10,124 nucleotides of DNA from Chryseobacterium sp. (GTDB taxonomy: Bacteria > Bacteroidota > Bacteroidia > Flavobacteriales > Weeksellaceae). Made by a program: the position numbers and the translations under genes. Under the pieces are notes generated by a model. That model searched no databases. It was not told where the DNA came from and saw only the letters and a program-made list of their open reading frames with translations. The stretch spans positions 1-10,124 of the forward strand of contig JAGNPP010000071.1 in the NCBI GenBank assembly GCA_017989575.1, written 5' to 3'. This document shows positions 1 to 5,451 of this stretch, piece by piece; positions within the stretch are counted from its first letter, which is position 1, and each line of letters begins with the position of its first letter.

Positions 1-657
1 AGATTGGCTGGACTTAAAGAAGGTGGCGTAATCTGTGAGATTATGAAAGATGACGGCGATATGGCAAGACTTCCAGATCTTTTGGAATTCGGAAAGAAAC
101 ACGACCTAAAAGTGGTTTCTATTGAAGACCTCATCCACTACAGACTGAGACAAGGCGACCTTGTGGAAAGAATCGAAGAGCGTGATATCAAAACACATTT
201 TGGGGACTTCAAGTTTTATGTTTTCGAGGAAAAGCCGACTGAGCAGATTCACTTTGCTTTGACTACTGGAACTTGGACGCCGGACGAATCTGTGCTTGTG
301 AGAGTACAATCTTCGAGTTCATATTTCGATGTTTTGAGCAGACTTTCCAATGGTGAACATCCATTGATGCAACGTGTTGTGGATCTCATCAATTCTGAAG
401 GCAAAGGCGCTGTGGTTTTCATTAATAATGTTTCGAACAAAGAGAACACGTTGAGTAAACTTCAGCATTTCCTGAATTATCAGGATGGAACCAGCGAACT
501 TCCGACAATAGCACCAAACTTCCGCGATTATGGGATTGGAACGCAGATTTTGAAGGATCTGGGTATTAATAAATTCAAAGTGATCACACAGAATCCTAGC
601 ATCAAACCAATTATTTCTGGTTATGATGTTGAAGTGACGGAAATGGTGGCTTTATAG
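1..657 (+). CDS. ribB: 3,4-dihydroxy-2-butanone 4-phosphate synthase with degenerate GTP cyclohydrolase II-like domain (3' part)
   Basis: This is the C-terminal part of a RibBA-type fusion; the frame is open at the left edge, so the true start lies outside. RibB converts ribulose 5-phosphate to 3,4-dihydroxy-2-butanone 4-phosphate in cytosolic riboflavin synthesis. Only the end of that domain is present: AGLKEGGVICEI (nt 7-42), whose C-E pair (nt 34-39) carries the catalytic glutamate known from the family, then DDGDMARLPDL. From about nt 184 a RibA-like domain follows. Its zinc-ligand region, normally HSEC...RCDCG, reads RVQSSS (from nt 301) with no cysteine, and the EGRGIGL-type nucleotide loop is replaced by NNVSNKEN. 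The FRDYGIG segment, with the arginine expected in RibA, remains. The protein ends about 25 residues earlier than E. coli RibA. I infer RibB activity without GTP cyclohydrolase II activity, as in RibBX-type proteins of Proteobacteria. The identity is secure; the loss of RibA activity is inferred. Confidence 0.93.
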   Translation, partial: RLAGLKEGGVICEIMKDDGDMARLPDLLEFGKKHDLKVVSIEDLIHYRLRQGDLVERIEERDIKTHFGDFKFYVFEEKPTEQIHFALTTGTWTPDESVLVRVQSSSSYFDVLSRLSNGEHPLMQRVVDLINSEGKGAVVFINNVSNKENTLSKLQHFLNYQDGTSELPTIAPNFRDYGIGTQILKDLGINKFKVITQNPSIKPIISGYDVEVTEMVAL

Positions 658-712
658 ACTAAGAGACAATATACGAATAGATGATAGACTTTTATCATTA
701 TTATAATAACAT

Positions 713-742
713 AAAAAAGCGCTCCAATTGGAACGCTTTTTT
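713..742. terminator. Bidirectional terminator between convergent genes
   Basis: A near-perfect palindrome lies between the stop of the riboflavin gene and the stop of the M1 peptidase gene. The arm AAAAAAGCG (713-721) pairs with CGCTTTTTT (734-742), then comes one C/A mismatch (722/733), then TCC (723-725) pairs with GGA (730-732) around an AATT loop. The hairpin ends in a six-T run on either strand, so it can stop transcription arriving from both sides. It is the only conspicuous structure in this 103-nt gap. Confidence 0.85.
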
Positions 743-760
743 GTCTATTATCTATCAGTC

Positions 761-2698
761 TTAGTTCGCTGGCCAAACATTATTTTTAGCATTTACATCT
801 GGGACGGCAGATTGAGGATCCAATTTTACTTGAGTCACTTCTTTTGTAGAATCTAATTGGAAAGTCCATTCGGTGTTTCGTTTCCAAACCTCTACTGGAA
901 GTTTTACCACTTCTGTTGTTCCATCTTTGAATTTCACTTCCACCGTAGTTGGCATTGGCAATTGCCCAAGATTCTCAACTGTGATTTGCGCTCCGTTTTT
1001 AAAATCGCCGTTTACAGGTTTTACGTTTTTCACGGCTTGGTCTATTTTCCATTTGTTCATAAACCAACCTCTCCAGAACCAGTTAAGTTCCTCTCCGGAA
1101 ACATTCTCCATTGTATGGAAAAAATCCCACGGCGTTGGATGTTTGTAAGCCCATCTGTTGATATAAGTTTTGAAAGCTTTATCAAATTTCTCTGGTCCAA
1201 GTACGGTTTCTCTCAAAACGCCAAGTCCCAATCCAGGTTTGAAATAAGCCAAAACACCAATGCTTCTTTCCTTCATATTGTCCGGACCAACCATCACTGG
1301 CTCAAAACTATCATTAAGGACGTAAGCGCCCATTTGTGCAATATTCTGCTTGCGGTGGTATTCTCCTTTGTTGAATGCTTCGGTAGAAAGTTCATTAATG
1401 AAAGTATTGAAACCCTCATCCATCCAAGCAAAAAGTCTTTCGTTGGAACCTACGATCATCGGAAACCAAGTGTGACCAAATTCGTGATCGGTAACACCCC
1501 AAAGTCCTTCTCCTTTGGAATTCATATGACAGAAGACAATTCCAGGATATTCCATTCCGCCCTCGTTTCCTGCAACGTTGGTTGCTGCTGGATACGGATA
1601 TTCGAACCATTTTCCAGAATAATGTTCGATGGAAGCTTTGGTATATTCCGTAGATCTTCCCCACGCTTTTTCGCCAGCACTTTCTACTGGATAAGCCGAG
1701 ATTGCCAATGATTTTTTACCGCTTGGAAGATTGATTCTCGCTGCATCCAAGATGAACGCTGTAGATGAAGCCCAAGCAAAGTCTCTTGATTTTTCTATTT
1801 TAAATTTCCAAGTTTTTGTACCCGACTTGGTGTTTTTACCCAATTCTGATTCCGGACGGATCATCACGGTTTTCTCACTGGTTCTTGCCTGATTCCAACG
1901 GCTGATCTCTTCTTTGGAATAAACTTCTTTTTCATTCAGCAATTCTCCCGAAGCTACCACGTAATGACTTGCCGGAACAGTGATGTTTGCAGACAAATTT
2001 CCATATTCCAAAAAGAATTCCGACGCACCTAAGTAAGGTGTCGTGTTCCATCCCAAGATATCATCATAAACGCACATTCTTGGGTACCATTGCGCCATTG
2101 TAAAGATTTTCCCATTCTTGGTCTCTTCAATTCCCATTCGGTCAGATCCGTATTTTGGCGAAAGGAAAGAATATTCGATTTTCAATTTTGCAACGCCTCC
2201 ATTGGCTTTCAGATCATTTGGAAGATCAATTTGCATTCTGGTATCGGTCACGGTGTATTTGACATCTTTTCCATCATATTTCACAGATTTGATTCTGTAG
2301 CCACCATCAAAGTCTTGACCTTTCGCTCCATTCCTACTTCCGGAAAGTGGGATCAAAGCATTGCCGCGTGAATCTTTTGCAAACAGATTTTGGTCTAATT
2401 GCAACCAAAGAAAACTCAAAAGATCCGGGCTGTTGTTGGTATAAGTAATCTCAGCAGTTCCCGTGATTTCATTTTTATTTTCATCGAGACTCACATTGAG
2501 TTGATAATCTGCCGAGTTCTGCCAATATTTGTGTCCCGGTTGTCCGCTTGCCGAGCGGGTTTCGGTTCCGCTTTGAGGATAAAATAAAGGTTTGAAAGCT
2601 TCAGTGTAACTGTACTTTGGCGATTCCTGCGCGAAAACATTTGTTGTAAATGCAAATATCGCAACAGCGGAAAAGAGTGTTGGAAGTTTGAAATTCAT
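761..2698 (-). CDS. Secreted M1 family zinc aminopeptidase
   Basis: This 645-residue protein is a gluzincin of peptidase family M1, which removes N-terminal residues from peptides. Residues 1-23 form a signal peptide (a lysine, a hydrophobic core, then VFA before Gln24), so it acts in the periplasm or outside. An N-terminal beta-rich region is followed by GGMEY (380-384), the counterpart of the GxMEN substrate motif, and by HEFGH (405-409). Glu428 comes exactly 18 residues after the second His, completing HEXXH-X18-E: His405, His409 and Glu428 bind zinc and Glu406 is the general base. Tyr485 in YFKPG is the likely transition-state tyrosine. There is no type IX sorting domain; the C-terminus (about 560-645) looks like a beta-sandwich. 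It follows the SDR gene on the same strand, but a terminator between them suggests it is transcribed alone. The ATG at 2698 is chosen because it gives the full signal peptide. I could not find a convincing promoter in 2699-2783. The substrate is unknown. Confidence 0.93.
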   Translation of the reverse strand: MNFKLPTLFSAVAIFAFTTNVFAQESPKYSYTEAFKPLFYPQSGTETRSASGQPGHKYWQNSADYQLNVSLDENKNEITGTAEITYTNNSPDLLSFLWLQLDQNLFAKDSRGNALIPLSGSRNGAKGQDFDGGYRIKSVKYDGKDVKYTVTDTRMQIDLPNDLKANGGVAKLKIEYSFLSPKYGSDRMGIEETKNGKIFTMAQWYPRMCVYDDILGWNTTPYLGASEFFLEYGNLSANITVPASHYVVASGELLNEKEVYSKEEISRWNQARTSEKTVMIRPESELGKNTKSGTKTWKFKIEKSRDFAWASSTAFILDAARINLPSGKKSLAISAYPVESAGEKAWGRSTEYTKASIEHYSGKWFEYPYPAATNVAGNEGGMEYPGIVFCHMNSKGEGLWGVTDHEFGHTWFPMIVGSNERLFAWMDEGFNTFINELSTEAFNKGEYHRKQNIAQMGAYVLNDSFEPVMVGPDNMKERSIGVLAYFKPGLGLGVLRETVLGPEKFDKAFKTYINRWAYKHPTPWDFFHTMENVSGEELNWFWRGWFMNKWKIDQAVKNVKPVNGDFKNGAQITVENLGQLPMPTTVEVKFKDGTTEVVKLPVEVWKRNTEWTFQLDSTKEVTQVKLDPQSAVPDVNAKNNVWPAN

Positions 2699-2783
2699 TG
2701 ATGGAAAATTTTAGTGATAAATAAAATTAGTCAATAAAATCCGAAACTTGTTACATCATTATAACGAAGTATCATTAAGTCCC

Positions 2784-2808
2784 AAAAAAAAGCAAGCCTG
2801 CTGTTTTT
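2784..2808 (-). terminator. Terminator after the SDR gene
   Basis: Read on the minus strand, this is a hairpin with stem AGCA/TGCT (2802-2799 with 2794-2791), a GGCT loop and one bulged C. The stem is extended by A/T pairs and ends in a run of eight T. It begins 27 nt beyond the SDR stop codon and lies 85 nt before the M1 peptidase start, which separates the two same-strand genes. The stem is short, hence moderate confidence. Confidence 0.65.
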
Positions 2809-2834
2809 ATAAATGATCTATATTGATGAAAAAA

Positions 2835-3716
2835 TCAATTCGATTTCTTCGCTTTAATCATATTCTCCAGCATATCCCACATCTCCTGAGGAACTTCTTC
2901 CAACATATTGAACTCGCCAGCACCCTGAAGCCATTCGCCACCATCAATAGTCACAACTTCGCCATTCACGAAGGCAGAAAAATCAGAAACAAGATAAGCG
3001 GCAAGATTCGCCAATTCCTGATGTTCTCCTACTCTTTTGAGTGGATTTTTCTTCGCCAAATCAAATTTATCTTTCATATCGCCGGGCAATAATCTGTCCC
3101 AAGCACCTTTTGTCGGAAATGGTCCCGGAGCAATTGCATTGAAACGGATGTTATATTTTCCCCATTCTACAGCCAAACTTCTTGTCATCGCCAAAACGCC
3201 AGCTTTCGCACAAGCAGATGGAACGACGTAGGCCGAACCTGTCCAAGCGTAAGTGGTTACAATGTTGAGAACTGTTCCCGGAACTTTGTTGTCAATCCAA
3301 TATTTCCCGATGGAAAGTGTGCAGTTTTTGGTGCCTTTCAAAACAATATCAAGGATGGAATCGAAGGCTGAATGCGTCAATCTTTCGGTGGGTGAGATGA
3401 AATTTCCGGCAGCGTTGTTCAAAAGAATATCAATCCTTCCGAACTCTTTCAAGGTGGCTTCTTTCATTGCTTCTACTTCGTCCCAATTCCGAACGTCGCA
3501 GGCTACGCAAAGGACTTTTCCGCCAGTTTCTTCCTCCAATTCTTTGGCGGTTCCTTGAAGTTTTTCTAAGTTTCTGGACGTGATAACGACTTTTGCGCCA
3601 AGCTGAAGAAAATATTTGGTCATTGCTTTTCCAAGTCCGCTTCCTCCACCTGTCACGATGGCCACTTTATCTTTTAGTGCGTCTTCGCGCAACATTGGTT
3701 GTGAATATGGGTTCAT
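2835..3716 (-). CDS. 2,4-dienoyl-CoA reductase-type SDR oxidoreductase
   Basis: This 293-residue cytosolic short-chain dehydrogenase is unrelated in fold to the flavoprotein FadH of E. coli. It shows the dinucleotide motif TGGGSGLG (22-29), SR after the second strand (47-48, favouring NADPH), CDV (73-75) and NNAAGNF (100-106). The classical Tyr-x3-Lys tyrosine is replaced by serine: the motif is Ser167-x3-Lys171, with a tyrosine displaced to position 156. This Tyr, Ser+11, Lys+15 spacing is that of animal mitochondrial 2,4-dienoyl-CoA reductase (DECR1: Tyr199, Ser210, Lys214). The NNAAGNFISPTERL segment and the C-terminal GEFN...W pattern also resemble DECR1 from memory. Expected role: NADPH-dependent reduction of 2,4-dienoyl-CoA intermediates during breakdown of unsaturated fatty acids. 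A related enoyl-CoA reductase or other SDR activity remains possible. The ATG at 3716 gives a normal N-terminus; Met8 is a less likely alternative start. Terminators on both sides indicate a single-gene unit. Confidence 0.88.
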   Translation of the reverse strand: MNPYSQPMLREDALKDKVAIVTGGGSGLGKAMTKYFLQLGAKVVITSRNLEKLQGTAKELEEETGGKVLCVACDVRNWDEVEAMKEATLKEFGRIDILLNNAAGNFISPTERLTHSAFDSILDIVLKGTKNCTLSIGKYWIDNKVPGTVLNIVTTYAWTGSAYVVPSACAKAGVLAMTRSLAVEWGKYNIRFNAIAPGPFPTKGAWDRLLPGDMKDKFDLAKKNPLKRVGEHQELANLAAYLVSDFSAFVNGEVVTIDGGEWLQGAGEFNMLEEVPQEMWDMLENMIKAKKSN

Positions 3717-3836
3717 TAAATAAATGCTTTTAATATTAATTATTGAGGTGATTTGTGTCTTTGGTAAAATTAGATTTTTATTTCGTGATAGGAATTAACA
3801 AAAGTTATGCAAGAAATATGAAGAGGTTATTTTGAT

Positions 3837-3861
3837 AAAAAAAAGCGAACCAAAGTCCGCT
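3837..3861 (-). terminator. Terminator after the dihydroorotase gene
   Basis: On the minus strand AGCGGAC (3861-3855) pairs with GTTCGCT (3850-3844), including one G-T wobble, around a four-base TTTG loop. Eight T follow directly. The hairpin starts 9 nt after the dihydroorotase stop codon, a classical intrinsic terminator. It separates this gene from the SDR gene that starts 120 nt further on. Confidence 0.85.
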
Positions 3862-3870
3862 CCCATAATT

Positions 3871-5211
3871 TTATTCTTCAATTTCAAAAAGCAATCGCTC
3901 CCCGAATTTTTCTTCATTGATTTTTCCGTTATCGTAAACCAAATTTCCATTGACAAAAGTATGCGTCACTTTGGAATGAAACTCAGTTCCTTCAAGCGGA
4001 CTCCAGCCACATTTGTACAAAATATTTTCTTTCGCAACTGTCCAATTTTCTTCTAAATCTACCAAAACCAAATCCGCTTTGTAACCTTCTCTCACAAAAC
4101 CTCTTTTCTCAATTCTGAAAAGAATCGCAGGATTATGACACATTTTCTCAACGATTTTTTCTAAAGTGATTTTTCCATTTCGGAAATTCTCCAGCATCAC
4201 AACCAAAGAATGTTGAACCAAAGGCGCTCCGGAAGGACATTTCGTATAAACATTCTGTTTCTCTTCCCAAGTATGTGGCGCGTGGTCGGTGGCGATGACA
4301 TCAATTCTGTCATCGAGCAACGCTTCCCAAAGTCCGTCTTTATCCTTCAAAGTTTTGACGGCCGGATTCCATTTGATGAGGTTTCCTTTGGTTTCGTAAT
4401 CTTCGTTGGTGAAAGTCAAGTGATGAACGCAAACTTCCGCTGTTATTTTTTTCTCTTTTAAAGGAATATTATTTCGGAAAAGGTCAGTTTCAATCGCCGT
4501 TGACAAATGGAACACGTGAAGTCGCGCTCCGGTTTTTTTCGCCAGTTCAATTGCCTTTGAGGAGGATTTATAGCAAGCTTCCTCACTTCTAATCAAATGA
4601 TGGAATTTCACAGGAATATCGTCGCCATATTCCGCCTTGTACTTTTCAGTATTTTCTCGAATCGTTGCTTCGTCTTCGCAATGAACGGCAATCAGCATTT
4701 TGGTATTGCTGAAAATATTTTCCAGCGTTTCAGGATTATCAACCAGCATATTTCCCGTGGATGAACCGAGAAACAATTTGATTCCGGGAACATTCCTTGG
4801 ATTTGTTTTGAGGATTTCTTCAAGATTATCATTCGTCCCACCCATCATAAAACCATAATTGGCGTACGCTTTTTGAGAACCAATCTCGTATTTATCCGCC
4901 AACAATTCCTGAGTCACAGCGTTCGGAACCGTGTTTGGCTGGTCGATGAAACTTGTGATTCCGCCGGCGATTGCAGATTTTGATTCGGTTTCGATGTCGC
5001 CTTTTGTTGTCAGTCCCGGTTCACGGAAATGAACTTGGTCATCAATAATTCCGGGCAACAGATATTTTCCGGAAGCATCGATAATTTGGTCGACATTTTC
5101 TTCTGATATATTTTTTGAAATCCTGGAAATCAAATCATTTTCAATCAGAATATCACTTTCGAAGACCAGATTTTCATTAACGATTTGGGCATTTTTTATT
5201 AGAATTTTCAT
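3871..5211 (-). CDS. pyrC: Dihydroorotase (class I, Bacteroidota type)
   Basis: This 446-residue cyclic amidohydrolase is predicted to close carbamoyl-aspartate to dihydroorotate, the third step of pyrimidine synthesis, in the cytosol. It has a beta-sandwich N-terminus with LLPGIIDDQVHFREPG (51-66). Gln59 sits where the first His of the usual HxH metal pair is expected; His61 and Arg63 remain. Other features are Lys145 in GIKLFLGSSTG (candidate carboxylated bridging lysine), His177 in AVHCEDE, His235 in HVFHLST and Asp309 in ATDHAPH. The GSSTGNMLVDN and IRSEEACY segments match Bacteroidota dihydroorotases as I remember them, including one from Porphyromonas gingivalis. Allantoinase and hydantoinase are relatives, but the REPG loop and overall pattern favour dihydroorotase. 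The ATG at 5211 lies 20 nt after a good flavobacterial -7 element, and a terminator follows the stop, so it is probably transcribed alone. No other pyrimidine gene is in view. Confidence 0.88.
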   Translation of the reverse strand: MKILIKNAQIVNENLVFESDILIENDLISRISKNISEENVDQIIDASGKYLLPGIIDDQVHFREPGLTTKGDIETESKSAIAGGITSFIDQPNTVPNAVTQELLADKYEIGSQKAYANYGFMMGGTNDNLEEILKTNPRNVPGIKLFLGSSTGNMLVDNPETLENIFSNTKMLIAVHCEDEATIRENTEKYKAEYGDDIPVKFHHLIRSEEACYKSSSKAIELAKKTGARLHVFHLSTAIETDLFRNNIPLKEKKITAEVCVHHLTFTNEDYETKGNLIKWNPAVKTLKDKDGLWEALLDDRIDVIATDHAPHTWEEKQNVYTKCPSGAPLVQHSLVVMLENFRNGKITLEKIVEKMCHNPAILFRIEKRGFVREGYKADLVLVDLEENWTVAKENILYKCGWSPLEGTEFHSKVTHTFVNGNLVYDNGKINEEKFGERLLFEIEE

Positions 5212-5231
5212 TTTACTTTTTTAGATTGAAA

Positions 5232-5262
5232 CAAAATTAAGTTTTTGAAAACGATTACTCAA
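5232..5262 (-). promoter_or_regulatory. Flavobacterial-type promoter of the dihydroorotase gene
   Basis: On the minus strand a TTG (5262-5260) is followed after 20 bases by TAATTTTG (5239-5232). This fits the Bacteroidota sigma factor pattern of TTG/TTTG near -33 and TAnnTTTG near -7. Transcription would start around 5225, leaving a leader of roughly 15 nt before the ATG at 5211. The -7 match is exact; the spacer is within the range I know for flavobacteria. Confidence 0.65.
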
Positions 5263-5283
5263 GTTTTTGAATCTATAAAATTA

Positions 5284-5397
5284 AACCACATAGACACATA
5301 GTTTTAAAAAATATAATTAAGTTCAAATAGATTTAATTCGACTATGTTAACTTTTCAATACGGATTTTTCCAACCAATCCTATGTTCCTATGTGGTT
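5284..5397. repeat. Inverted-repeat-bounded intergenic element
   Basis: An 18-base left arm AACCACATAGACACATAG (5284-5301) and a right arm CTATGTTCCTATGTGGTT (5380-5397) are reverse complements at 16 of 18 positions. The left arm is itself a 7-bp direct repeat (CACATAG twice, period 8), mirrored by two CTATGT units on the right. A further copy, ACTATGT (5341-5347), can pair with ACATAGT (5296-5302). The interior is A+T-rich with no coding frame, and I saw no clear target-site duplication. It fills about half of the divergent gap between the dihydroorotase and mannosidase genes. It resembles short palindromic repeats I remember from Chryseobacterium and Flavobacterium intergenic regions, so a MITE- or REP-like repeat is likely; its copy number cannot be seen here. 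Confidence 0.75.
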
Positions 5398-5451
5398 GAA
5401 ACTTATCCAATCATAAATTAATATTCTTAAATTGCTTCAAAATTCCAAAGA

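Noticed and set aside
857..1711. A 284-codon open frame on the plus strand, antisense to the M1 peptidase
   Set aside because: It lies wholly inside a gene with a complete catalytic signature on the other strand. Its product is rich in Phe, Ser, His and Cys with no recognisable motif, as expected from reading the complement of a normal coding sequence.
2699..2783. A promoter for the M1 peptidase gene
   Set aside because: TAATTTTA and TAAAATTT segments occur on the minus strand, but none matches TAnnTTTG with a correctly spaced TTG. A promoter must lie here if the upstream terminator works, but I cannot point to it.
3717..3836. A promoter for the SDR gene
   Set aside because: TAACTTTTG has one base too many for the -7 pattern and no upstream TTG. 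TAATTTTA has a TTG 26 bases upstream, which is too far.
5398..5451. A riboswitch or small coding gene ahead of the mannosidase
   Set aside because: The 54 nt after the inverted-repeat element are A+T-rich with no stable fold, no coding frame and only weak promoter-like matches.
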